Positions 16,773 to 23,555 of a stretch of 64,000 nt of DNA are shown in pieces. Where the stretch lies: the NCBI GenBank assembly GCA_910586365.1, contig CAJUGP010000004.1, positions 16,002 to 80,001 on the forward strand. Reading direction: 5' to 3'. Source of the DNA: an uncultured Christensenella sp. GTDB taxonomy: Bacteria; Bacillota; Clostridia; Christensenellales; Borkfalkiaceae. Both the position numbers and the translations under genes were made by a program. How positions within the stretch are numbered: position 1 is the first letter of the stretch; every line of letters begins with the position of its first letter. The notes under the pieces were generated by a model, which worked only from the letters and a program-made list of their open reading frames with translations, made no database searches and was not told the origin of the DNA.

Positions 16773-17004
16773 GGCGGTTGCGTTTCTTCGAAAATACGGT
16801 TATTATATTCTGCTTGCGCTCATCATCGAAAGTTTCTTTTGCAATACGCTTGTGCGTTCGGGCGTGGAACAAGCGGATTGGTTTAATATTCTCGGTTGGA
16901 TCATGAAATTCGCAACGAATATCTTCGGATATCCGATCGTCGCGCTGTGGAATTTGTTGCCCTGGCGCACAAAGATATATTGGAGGATTATTCCGTGGCT
17001 GTAA
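16753..17004 (+). pseudogene. C-terminal fragment of the site-2 protease
   Basis: An 83-residue frame that continues the M50 protease after the duplication. The N-terminus (MAKPWNKAVAFLRKYGYY) repeats the AKPWN end of the upstream fragment. It holds one or two transmembrane segments (about residues 16-32 and 40-65). The ATG at 16753 was created by the duplication and has no convincing ribosome binding site, so separate translation is doubtful. Its end overlaps the scpA start. Confidence 0.75.
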
Positions 17005-17795
17005 ATCGTGATAATTTTGAATCGAACGTCGATTATACAACGAAACTCGATAATTTTGAAGGCCCGCTCGATTTGTTGCTGTTTCTGATCAACAAAGAAG
17101 AGATCGAAATCAAAGATATCTTCGTTTCGCAGGTGACGGAACAGTTTTTAGCCTATATGCAGGGGCTGGAAACGCTCGACGTCGATAAAGTGAGCGACTA
17201 TCTGAACATTGCCGCGACCATTCTGAAAATCAAAGCGCAAGCGCTCGTTCCCAACTTACAGGACGATCCGGAATTGGAAGCGGAAATCGAAGAGGACAAA
17301 GCCAACCTTATCCGCGCTCTCGAAGAATACAAGATGATCAAAGAAGAGAGCAAAAAGCTCAAAGAGCTGGAAACGATCGGGTATTACTTCAAAGAGCCGG
17401 ATAAAGACGTCGGGGAAGTGAAAACGGTGTTCAACCTCGAAGGGCTGACGCTCGACGGACTTATTACCGCTTTTTCCGCTTTGATGCTCAAACGCGAACG
17501 GAAAATCGCCGAGGCGGAAATACGCGAGATCCCGCGCGACAGTTATACGGTCGAACAAAAAATTACGTTTATACTCGAAACGCTGGAAGCGCAGGAAGAA
17601 ACGACGTTTGAGGCGCTGTTCACCGCGGATTATTCCAAAGCCGAAGTGATCACGACGTTTCAGGCAATGTTGGAGCTGTTGAAATATCAGTTTTTGCGCG
17701 TTCGGCAGGAAACGACGTTCGGGGAAATTATCATCGCTCTGAACCCCGACAGAGAAGAGGAGGCAACCCTTGGGGACATTGACAACTACGATTGA
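16995..17795 (+). CDS. scpA: Segregation and condensation protein A
   Basis: A 266-residue kleisin ScpA. The N-terminal signature YTTKLDNFEGPLDLLLFLINKEEIEIKDI binds the SMC neck, and the C-terminal winged helix (about residues 190-255) contains VEQKITFILETLE. With ScpB and SMC it condenses and segregates the chromosome. GTG 16995 is chosen because TGGAGG lies 8 bases upstream and the family motif begins 15 residues later. The longer frame to 16896 runs inside the protease. It overlaps scpB by 26 bases. Confidence 0.93.
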   Translation: MAVNRDNFESNVDYTTKLDNFEGPLDLLLFLINKEEIEIKDIFVSQVTEQFLAYMQGLETLDVDKVSDYLNIAATILKIKAQALVPNLQDDPELEAEIEEDKANLIRALEEYKMIKEESKKLKELETIGYYFKEPDKDVGEVKTVFNLEGLTLDGLITAFSALMLKRERKIAEAEIREIPRDSYTVEQKITFILETLEAQEETTFEALFTADYSKAEVITTFQAMLELLKYQFLRVRQETTFGEIIIALNPDREEEATLGDIDNYD

Positions 17796-18501
17796 GGCGA
17801 TACTTTTTGCATCGGGCAAAGCGGTGGCGCTTGTCGATATTGCGGACAAGCTCGGCGTAAGCGTCGGGGAAGTACAAAAAGCGATCAAGGAATTACATAA
17901 AAAGTATGACGAAGAAAGCGGGATCCGCGTATTGGAATTCAATAAAAAAGCGCAGCTCGGAACCAATCCCGTTTATAAAGACGCTGTTTCCGCCGTTCTG
18001 AATCCCATTCGGGAAAAGGAACTGACGCGCACGCTGTTGGAGTGCGCGGCGATCATTGCCTATAAACAGCCCGTAACGCGTACCGAAATCGAACTATTGC
18101 GCGGCTTGAACAGCGATTATGCCGTGAACGCGTTGCTCGATCTCAATCTCATCTACGCCTGCGGACGCAAAGACGCCGTGGGTCATCCCGTTCTGTTTGC
18201 AACGACTGATGAGTTTTTGAAACGCTTCAAGCTTTCGTCCCTTGCCGATCTGCCCGATTACGACGCTTTGATGGCGGCGCTTCGACCCGACGAAGAGGAT
18301 AAAGACAATTATCTGTACGCGCGCGAAGAATACGGCGAAATAAAGGTGGACGACGGTGCGGAACAACCCGAGAAAACCGAAAAGAAAGGGAAGAACGAGG
18401 AAGAGGACGACGGTACGGGCGATCCGCTTGCCGGAGGCGGATACGATATCCCCGATTTCCTGCGCGGATTGGACGACAGCGATTTGGTGAAAATTTCATA
18501 A
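17770..18501 (+). CDS. scpB: Segregation and condensation protein B
   Basis: A 243-residue ScpB with two winged-helix domains (about residues 1-80 and 85-165). Signatures are TIEAILFASGKAVALVDIADKLG, LLECAAIIAYKQPVTRTEIELLRG and KDAVGHPVLFATTDEFLKRF. A charged, Glu/Lys/Asp-rich tail (about 180-243) is longer than usual. It starts at TTG 17770 with AGGAGG 6 bases upstream. It partners ScpA in the SMC complex. Confidence 0.92.
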   Translation: MGTLTTTIEAILFASGKAVALVDIADKLGVSVGEVQKAIKELHKKYDEESGIRVLEFNKKAQLGTNPVYKDAVSAVLNPIREKELTRTLLECAAIIAYKQPVTRTEIELLRGLNSDYAVNALLDLNLIYACGRKDAVGHPVLFATTDEFLKRFKLSSLADLPDYDALMAALRPDEEDKDNYLYAREEYGEIKVDDGAEQPEKTEKKGKNEEEDDGTGDPLAGGGYDIPDFLRGLDDSDLVKIS

Positions 18502-18521
18502 TAACGGAAATAATTTATAAT

Positions 18522-18552
18522 AATTCGCTCATATTAACGGTATGGGCGAATT
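18522..18552 (+). terminator. Terminator-like hairpin containing the DUF2953 start codon
   Basis: A 12-bp stem with one G-T pair (AATTCGCTCATA, loop TTAACGG, TATGGGCGAATT) followed by T's. The ATG at 18542 is inside the right arm. A TATAAT at 18516-18521 just upstream could start transcripts within the left arm. Confidence 0.55.
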
Positions 18553-19123
18553 TTTCGTTTACTCGTTTTTTTTCGGAACGCTGTTCTTTTTCTTTCCCGT
18601 GTTGGTAACGCTGGAAACTTATATCGATCCGATTGAAAACAGGGCGTGGTTTTCGCTCGGCGCTTATCGTATTTTCAAAGTGTTCGGAGGCTATGCGCAG
18701 TTGACGCGCGACGGCGCCGCCGTGCATCTGAGCAAAAAAAAGGCGGTTTTTCTTCCTTTTGCGAAGATGTCCGATACGAAAAAGATGTTTGAAATTACGC
18801 AGGGATTTCAGCTTTGGGAATTTCATCAAGTCGTGGAAACGGGGAAGGTGACGTCGCCTTACAGCGTCTTCACGGCGTCGGCGCTGCAATCGCTGAGCGG
18901 CGGCATCTTTGCTTATCTGCAAACGCGTTATCCCTTTTTGTCGCTGAAAAACAGCGTGCTTTTGCGGGAAGACGCCTGTTTGAAGATCACTTTGAAGACG
19001 AGCGTTATGTTCAACGGTTTGGTTCTTGCGATCGCAATCGCAAAAAAATTATTGGAGGCATGGATAAATTGGATAAGAAGAAAAAAATCGACTCGATACT
19101 CGAAAAAACAGCCGAACAACTGA
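18542..19123 (+). CDS. DUF2953 (YtfI-like) membrane protein
   Basis: A 193-residue protein with an N-terminal transmembrane helix (about residues 3-25), a beta-rich middle and a second hydrophobic segment near the C-terminus (about 160-180), then a basic tail. This is the layout of DUF2953/YtfI proteins, which sit between scpB and ytfJ in many spore formers. Function is unknown; co-expression with GerW/YtfJ in sporulation is inferred from context. Its start codon lies within a terminator-like hairpin. The end overlaps ytfJ by 64 bases. Confidence 0.75.
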   Translation: MGEFFVYSFFFGTLFFFFPVLVTLETYIDPIENRAWFSLGAYRIFKVFGGYAQLTRDGAAVHLSKKKAVFLPFAKMSDTKKMFEITQGFQLWEFHQVVETGKVTSPYSVFTASALQSLSGGIFAYLQTRYPFLSLKNSVLLREDACLKITLKTSVMFNGLVLAIAIAKKLLEAWINWIRRKKSTRYSKKQPNN

Positions 19124-19443
19124 CGGGCTTGATCGACGTCAATACGGTGATCGGCAAGCCCGTCGTTTCGGCGAGCGGCATGCAGATCATTCCGTTCACG
19201 AAAGTGACGATGGGTTACTTGTCGGGCGGAGGAGAATACGGCGAAGTAAAGGCAATCAAGGAGGACGAGTGCTATCCTTTCGCAGGCGGAGCGGGCACGG
19301 TCGTTTCGATCAAGCCGTGCGGCTTTTTGATCGACGACGGCACGGAGTGCAAACTTTTGCGCGTTACCGACGATCCGATCGACGGACTGATCGAAAAAGC
19401 AAGCGACTTGGTGGGCAAACTTGTTAAAAATAACCGTGAGTAA
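19060..19443 (+). CDS. ytfJ: GerW family sporulation protein (YtfJ)
   Basis: A 127-residue GerW/YtfJ protein. The signatures are VNTVIGKPVVSASGMQIIPFTKVTMGYLSGGGEYG and the Gly-rich FAGGAGTVVSIKPCGFLI. GerW is needed for normal spore germination in Bacillus. ATG 19060 has TTGGAGG directly upstream; a longer frame to 18814 is inside the DUF2953 gene. Its stop overlaps the next dac gene. Confidence 0.92.
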   Translation: MDKLDKKKKIDSILEKTAEQLTGLIDVNTVIGKPVVSASGMQIIPFTKVTMGYLSGGGEYGEVKAIKEDECYPFAGGAGTVVSIKPCGFLIDDGTECKLLRVTDDPIDGLIEKASDLVGKLVKNNRE

Positions 19444-20440
19444 GAAGAAAATCGTTCAAAAAATTTTATATTTCGTTTGCGCGTTCTGCTTGGCGTGCGC
19501 GCCGAACGCGCTGCACCGTTTATCCTTAAAAGCGGACGGCGCTGCGCATTCCAAAGGTGAATGCGTTGTGGACGTTGCATCCAAGCGCTTTCTGCATGCG
19601 TTGAATGCCGACGCCGAGCTGCCTATGGCAAGCACAACGAAAATTCTGACGGCGATCATTGCGATTGAGGATTGCGATTTGCGCGAGGAAGTCGTGATCC
19701 CCAAAGAAGCGGAAGGCGTGGAAGGGTCGAGCGTGTATTTGCGCGCGGGAGACGTTTACACGGTGGAGGATCTGCTTTACGGGCTGATGCTGCGTTCGGG
19801 CAACGACTGCGCCGAAACGTTGGCGCTTCACCACAGCGGCAGCATAGCGGCGTTTGCGCGCGTGATGAATCGACGTGCGCAGCGCATGGGCGCGGAACAC
19901 AGCTTTTTCGTCAATCCGCACGGCTTGCCCGACGAACGGCACCATACGACGGCGCGCGATTTGGCTTTGATTTCCGCGCATGCCATGCAAAACGAAACCT
20001 TCCGCAAAGTGGTTTCCTGCCGTTTTTACGAGCCGCGCGGCTGGAAGAACAAGAATAAAATGCTGTTTGAATACGAGGGCGCGGAAGGCGTCAAAACGGG
20101 GTTCACGGTGCGCGCGGGGCGTTGCCTTGTGACGAGTGCGGAGCGCGGCGGCATGCGGGCGGTATGCGTCGTGCTGTCGAGTCCGCAGATGTACGAGCGG
20201 AGCGCGGAGCTGCTCGACGAGGCGTTTTCGCGCTATACGCCCGTTACGCTGTGCGAACAGGGGCAAAAATTTGAAGGAATGACGGCGAAAAATCCGTTTT
20301 CCTATCCCTTGACCGAAAGCGAACGCGCGTTCGTGCGCTACGAAACGCAGGGCGCCGCAGACGAAGGGCTCGTACTTTTGAAAATCTATCTTAAAAATGA
20401 CTTGCTTTTTTCCCAGAATTTGTATATGATAGAGGAGTAA
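19436..20440 (+). CDS. dacB: D-alanyl-D-alanine carboxypeptidase (DacB type)
   Basis: A serine DD-carboxypeptidase of about 334 residues. It has a signal peptide (about 1-28), SxxK in MASTTKILTAI, SxN as SGN in LRSGNDCAETLALHH, and KTG in GVKTGFTVRAG. It likely trims spore or vegetative peptidoglycan, as DacB does in the scpAB-ytfI-ytfJ-dacB-rluB cluster. GTG 19436 is chosen for its 8-base overlap with ytfJ; TTG 19421 is an alternative. It lacks a long PBP5_C domain, consistent with the spore type. Confidence 0.88.
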   Translation: MSKKKIVQKILYFVCAFCLACAPNALHRLSLKADGAAHSKGECVVDVASKRFLHALNADAELPMASTTKILTAIIAIEDCDLREEVVIPKEAEGVEGSSVYLRAGDVYTVEDLLYGLMLRSGNDCAETLALHHSGSIAAFARVMNRRAQRMGAEHSFFVNPHGLPDERHHTTARDLALISAHAMQNETFRKVVSCRFYEPRGWKNKNKMLFEYEGAEGVKTGFTVRAGRCLVTSAERGGMRAVCVVLSSPQMYERSAELLDEAFSRYTPVTLCEQGQKFEGMTAKNPFSYPLTESERAFVRYETQGAADEGLVLLKIYLKNDLLFSQNLYMIEE

Positions 20441-20462
20441 CGAATTCATAAGAAGGGAACAT

Positions 20463-21167
20463 ATGCGCATCAATAAATTTCTCGCGGAGCAGGGCGTGGC
20501 TTCGCGCCGCGGGAGCGACGAAATCATTGCGGAAGGGCGCGTCACGATCAACGGAAAAACGGCGAAAGCGGGCGACGACGTATTGCCTTCCGACGTTGTG
20601 GAACTCGACGGCAAGATGCTTTCGCACAAAGTAAAATACGAATATTATATGCTGAATAAGCCGAAGGGCTGCGTCTGCACCGTAAAAGACGAGAAAGGAC
20701 GCAAAACGGTGATGGATTTTTTGCCCTCGTCGTCGGCGCGCGTTGTGCCCGTTGGGCGGTTGGATTACGATACCGAAGGCTTGTTGATCCTTACGAACGA
20801 CGGCGATCTCGCTTTTCGTTTGACTTCGCCCAAAAGCGAAATTCCCAAAACGTATTTGGTGCGGATCGAGGGCGGCATTACGGAAAAGGAATTGAACCGC
20901 CTGCGCGCGGGCGTGGAGATCGAACGGGGCGTCGTGACGAAGAAGTGCAAAATACGCATTTTGGAAACGAATAAGAGTTTTACGAAGTTAAACGTGGTTT
21001 TGACCGAGGGAAAAAACCGCGAGATCCGAAAAATGTTTGAAGTGGTCGGAAAACAAGTGGATTTTCTCAAACGCGTGATGATCGGCGAACTTCGTTTAAC
21101 GGGCTTAGACAGAGGGCAGGCGCGTAAACTGACGCGGGAAGAAGTCTTTTATTTGCAGAATTTATAA
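20463..21167 (+). CDS. rluB: 23S rRNA pseudouridine synthase RluB-like
   Basis: A 234-residue pseudouridine synthase. An N-terminal S4 domain (MRINKFLAEQGVASRRGSDEII, about residues 1-60) precedes the catalytic domain, with the catalytic Asp in GRLDYDTEGLLILTNDG. It modifies large-subunit rRNA (RluB/E/F/RsuA family; target position inferred). AAGGGA precedes ATG 20463. It is the last gene of the + strand block and ends in a bidirectional terminator shared with lexA. Confidence 0.92.
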   Translation: MRINKFLAEQGVASRRGSDEIIAEGRVTINGKTAKAGDDVLPSDVVELDGKMLSHKVKYEYYMLNKPKGCVCTVKDEKGRKTVMDFLPSSSARVVPVGRLDYDTEGLLILTNDGDLAFRLTSPKSEIPKTYLVRIEGGITEKELNRLRAGVEIERGVVTKKCKIRILETNKSFTKLNVVLTEGKNREIRKMFEVVGKQVDFLKRVMIGELRLTGLDRGQARKLTREEVFYLQNL

Positions 21168-21199
21168 AAAAACGGTTTACGATACGTAAACCGTTTTTC
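21167..21199. terminator. Bidirectional terminator between rluB and lexA
   Basis: A 13-bp stem (AAAACGGTTTACG, loop ATA, CGTAAACCGTTTT) has A's on the left and T's on the right, so it can stop transcription from both sides. Confidence 0.85.
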
Positions 21200-21209
21200 G
21201 TTGTTAAAG

Positions 21210-21243
21210 TTTAATAACTGCGCAAATTTAATAACTGCGCAAA
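21210..21243. repeat. 17-bp perfect tandem duplication at the lexA 3' end
   Basis: TTTAATAACTGCGCAAA occurs twice in tandem (21210-21226 and 21227-21243). The right copy encodes the last LexA residues and stop; the left copy is a spare downstream duplicate. Confidence 0.95.
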
Positions 21244-21824
21244 AGTCCCACGACTTTTCCCAAAATCGTCACTTCGTCGAGAACGAAATCGGAAAGAGCT
21301 GCGTTTTCGGGGTGAAGGATATGTTTTCCGTCGCGGCGGAAATACCGTTTCACGGTTGCGCCTTCCGAAATGCCGTCATCGAAGAGGGCGACGACGATTT
21401 CGCCGTTTTCCGCCGTTTGCTGTTTCTGTACGACGACTTTATCGCCGTCGTAAATTCCCGCTTCGATCATGCTTTCGCCCTGTACGCGCAAAAGAAACAA
21501 GTCGCTTCCGCGGAATTCTGCGGCGGGCAGGGAATAAGAGCCTTCGTAATTCTCGGTTGCGAGAATGGGCTGACCTGCCGTAACCGTACCGATCAGCGGA
21601 ACGCGTACGCTGTCGGAATTCTTAACGGAAACGGCGCGGCGCTTTCCGGCGGCTTTGGATAAATAACCTTTATCGCGCAGCGCGTTGATATAATCGTATA
21701 CGGTTGCGGTGCTCTTAATGCCAAGCTCCTTGCAGATTTCGCGTACCGTGGGGGGGAAGCCGTTTTCTTCATTGAAACGGTTGATAAAGTCGAACACTTC
21801 CTGCATTTTATTCTTATCTCTCAT
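21228..21824 (-). CDS. lexA: LexA SOS repressor
   Basis: A 198-residue LexA. The winged-helix DNA-binding domain (about residues 1-65) contains GFPPTVREICKELGIKSTATVYDYI. The self-cleavage site is Ala-Gly in TVTAGQPILA, the catalytic Ser is in VQGESMIEAGIYDGD, and the catalytic Lys is in GATVKRYF. It represses SOS genes and is cleaved with RecA filaments. GAGGTG precedes the ATG. A near-consensus LexA-box-like palindrome overlaps its own -35, which suggests autoregulation. Confidence 0.96.
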   Translation of the reverse strand: MRDKNKMQEVFDFINRFNEENGFPPTVREICKELGIKSTATVYDYINALRDKGYLSKAAGKRRAVSVKNSDSVRVPLIGTVTAGQPILATENYEGSYSLPAAEFRGSDLFLLRVQGESMIEAGIYDGDKVVVQKQQTAENGEIVVALFDDGISEGATVKRYFRRDGKHILHPENAALSDFVLDEVTILGKVVGLLRSY

Positions 21825-21850
21825 GGTACACCTCGCATGCGCTTTTCTCT

Positions 21851-21890
21851 ATTGTAACACAATCAAAATAAAATTGCAAACAAATGTTTC
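21851..21890 (-). promoter_or_regulatory. lexA promoter with overlapping LexA-box-like operator
   Basis: On the - strand, TTGCAA, 17 bases and TACAAT form a good sigma-A promoter. The palindrome AAACAAATGTTT (21878-21889) abuts the -35 and resembles the Gram-positive LexA box (GAAC, four bases, GTTC) with one substitution in each half. Confidence 0.6.
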
Positions 21891-21920
21891 ATGTTTTTCG
21901 GAAAATTTTGTAAAAACCGT

Positions 21921-21951
21921 TGTTATTTTCTAAAAAAGTATTATAATAGCA
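21921..21951 (+). promoter_or_regulatory. Promoter of the Cys-rich small gene
   Basis: TTGTTA, about 16 bases, then TATAAT, followed by the ribosome binding site TAGGAG before ATG 21964. Confidence 0.6.
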
Positions 21952-21963
21952 GTAGGAGATAAG

Positions 21964-22143
21964 ATGATGGAAAGTAAAAAATGTGTTTTTGACGATGATA
22001 AAGAGTGCGACGGCTGCATGGAGTGCGAAGTCTGCGACCTCGATCCTTCCAAACCGTGCACGAATTGCGGAAAATGCCTGGATATCCGCGATTACGCTAC
22101 GATCAAAATCGAGAAAGTGATTTCCGACGAGGAAGGGGATTAG
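21964..22143 (+). CDS. Small Cys-rich conserved protein (59 aa)
   Basis: A 59-residue acidic protein with eight Cys: one near the start, then CDGCMECEVCDLDP and CTNCGKC. It has a consensus promoter, TAGGAG 6 bases before ATG 21964, and a codon bias like its neighbours, so it looks real despite its size. CxxC spacing suggests zinc or Fe-S binding. Small proteins of this type near lexA or xer are known to me from Clostridia without an assigned function. It is convergent with the recombinase gene and overlaps its 3' end by 4 bases. Confidence 0.75.
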   Translation: MMESKKCVFDDDKECDGCMECEVCDLDPSKPCTNCGKCLDIRDYATIKIEKVISDEEGD

Positions 22144-23204
22144 TCGTCCTCGTCGTCTTTCGGTTTATGTAATTTTACTTTTCCGGCGACGGCGCGGCGG
22201 TTGTCTTCGGTAATGGCGGCATAGTGCTTGCGCGTCGTGTTTACGTCTTTGTGACCGAGCACGTCCGCCACGATATAAATGTCGCCCGTTTCGCGGTAGA
22301 GCGCCGTGCCGTACGTAGAACGGAGTTTATGCGGCGTTATTTTTTTGAGCGGGGATACGATCCTCGCGTATTTTTTTACTAAATTTTCGACGGCGCGCAC
22401 CGTGATCCTGCGGTTTTGCAGCGATAAAAAGAGGGCGTGTTCGTCGGAAGGGATCTTGGGATCGTCTTCCTTTTTTGCAAGATATGCGGCGAGCGCGTCG
22501 GCGACTTCGTCGGAAAAATACAAGATGGCATGGTTGCCGCCTTTCCGCGTAACGACGAACGAATGATTGGTGAAATCGATGCTTTCGTTATTAAGCCCGA
22601 CAAGCTCGGAAATTCGGATTCCCGTGCCCAGAAAGAGGGTGAGGATCGCGGTATCGCGGATTTTTGTCTGTTCGTGATAACCTCTTGCGTGCCCCGACAA
22701 GCCTTGTCCTGTTTCCGCCGTATCGATAAGAGAGGAAACTTCGTCGCCTTCAAGCCGAATGATTTCTTTTTCGTGAATTTTTGGCGTGGCGACTTTGGAA
22801 GGATTATTGACTTCGATAAGTCCCTTATTAAAAAAGTATTTGAAGAGGGAACGGATCGTAGAGAGCTTGCGCGCTTTGGCGTGTTCGTCGCAAGAAAGTC
22901 GTTTGTCGCCGAAACGGTAGTGGGAGAGATAGCTTAAAAATATTTCGATATCGGTATCGGTAAGGGATTCCAAATCTTCCAGCGTCAAACTGCGCACGTC
23001 TTTTTTCGGAAACTTTTTTTTAATTAAAAAATCGAAAAAGATGCGCAGGTCGTAACAGTAATTCAAGCGCGTTAAAGGACTTGTGCGCGTTTCAACGCCG
23101 CGCAAAAAATCCTCACAGAAAAAAGGCAGCTCATCGAGCAGGGCGTCGATACGGTCGAGCGTGATAAGACTGCGTTGTTGATAGTAGTCGGCACTTTTTT
23201 TCAT
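22140..23204 (-). CDS. Xer-like tyrosine recombinase
   Basis: A 354-residue phage-integrase-family recombinase with an N-terminal SAM-like core-binding domain (about residues 20-130) and a catalytic domain (about 165-340). Catalytic residues are Arg in TGIRISELVGL, His-x-x-Arg in PHKLRSTYG, His in LGHKDVNTT and Tyr in RKHYAAI. It resembles chromosomal XerC/XerD-type enzymes of Clostridia more than phage integrases, with an insertion of about 15 residues before the first Arg. ATG 23204 is chosen because a perfect promoter lies directly upstream, inside the longer frame to 23279; this would make the mRNA leaderless. It may act on the nearby 30-bp palindrome. Confidence 0.88.
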   Translation of the reverse strand: MKKSADYYQQRSLITLDRIDALLDELPFFCEDFLRGVETRTSPLTRLNYCYDLRIFFDFLIKKKFPKKDVRSLTLEDLESLTDTDIEIFLSYLSHYRFGDKRLSCDEHAKARKLSTIRSLFKYFFNKGLIEVNNPSKVATPKIHEKEIIRLEGDEVSSLIDTAETGQGLSGHARGYHEQTKIRDTAILTLFLGTGIRISELVGLNNESIDFTNHSFVVTRKGGNHAILYFSDEVADALAAYLAKKEDDPKIPSDEHALFLSLQNRRITVRAVENLVKKYARIVSPLKKITPHKLRSTYGTALYRETGDIYIVADVLGHKDVNTTRKHYAAITEDNRRAVAGKVKLHKPKDDEDD

Positions 23205-23210
23205 GGTTAA

Positions 23211-23239
23211 ATTATAACAGCGCAGCGGTATTTTGTCAA
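23211..23239 (-). promoter_or_regulatory. Perfect consensus promoter of the Xer-like recombinase, predicted leaderless
   Basis: On the - strand TTGACA, a 17-base spacer and TATAAT. The -10 ends 7 bases before the ATG, so the expected transcription start is the start codon. Confidence 0.8.
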
Positions 23240-23288
23240 GTTTTTCCGTATCCGTTCGATTGTGGATAAAATAGGGCAATATATCAAT

Positions 23289-23318
23289 CTATTCGCAAAA
23301 CACAGGTTTTACGAATAG
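23289..23318. repeat. 30-bp imperfect palindrome, candidate recombination site
   Basis: Arms CTATTCGCAAAAC and GTTTTACGAATAG (one mismatch) flank ACAG. The size and arm layout fit a Xer-type site, but it does not match the usual Firmicutes dif sequence. Confidence 0.5.
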
Positions 23319-23342
23319 ATAAGGCAAAAAACGGGGTAAAAT

Positions 23343-23371
23343 AAGCGTTCAAAAGAATTTTTTGAACGCTT
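23343..23371. repeat. Perfect 12-bp inverted repeat
   Basis: AAGCGTTCAAAA and TTTTGAACGCTT around GAATT. It looks like a terminator stem, yet no gene ends here on either strand. Confidence 0.6.
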
Positions 23372-23527
23372 TGCAAAAGTTTGACCCATGTTATCCACAA
23401 TTAAACAGCACAATTCGACTTTTTTCTTTTTCATAAAAATTGTAATAAATTATTGAAGATTTTTTGTAAAAGCGAACGTTTTTCGGCGCGTTTCGCTCTT
23501 GATTTTTCGGTATTTTTTATAAAAATT

Positions 23528-23555
23528 TATGCGTATTATGTCACGCATACTATTT
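23528..23555 (-). repeat. Dispersed motif, copy F, with weak terminator stem
   Basis: Copy F (23534-23555, - strand) has AATAGT joined to ATG, a 2-base deletion relative to the 24-bp consensus, then CGTGA and CATAATA. TATGCGT and ACGCATA form a 7-bp stem with a following T-rich tract, a possible terminator for the glycogen operon. It overlaps the GH13 stop codon. Confidence 0.5.

Larger units (their letters stand above)
23205..23549. other. 345-bp intergenic region with DnaA boxes and palindromes
   Basis: It holds, in order: the recombinase promoter (23211-23239); a perfect DnaA box in reverse (TGTGGATAA, 23261-23269); a 30-bp imperfect palindrome (23289-23318); a perfect 12-bp inverted repeat (23343-23371); a perfect forward DnaA box (TTATCCACA, 23391-23399); an AT-rich tract (about 23400-23470); and motif copy F. 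No convincing gene is visible. Confidence 0.7.

Noticed and set aside
22140..23204. Prophage or integrative element integrase
   Set aside because: No phage, conjugation or att-like duplicated sequence is visible nearby, and the flanking genes are core genes.
23205..23279. Longer N-terminus of the Xer-like recombinase
   Set aside because: This 25-residue extension would contain a perfect consensus promoter and a DnaA box and has no ribosome binding site.
23205..23549. Chromosomal oriC
   Set aside because: Genes converge here and do not diverge, no dnaA or dnaN is adjacent, and only two DnaA boxes are present.
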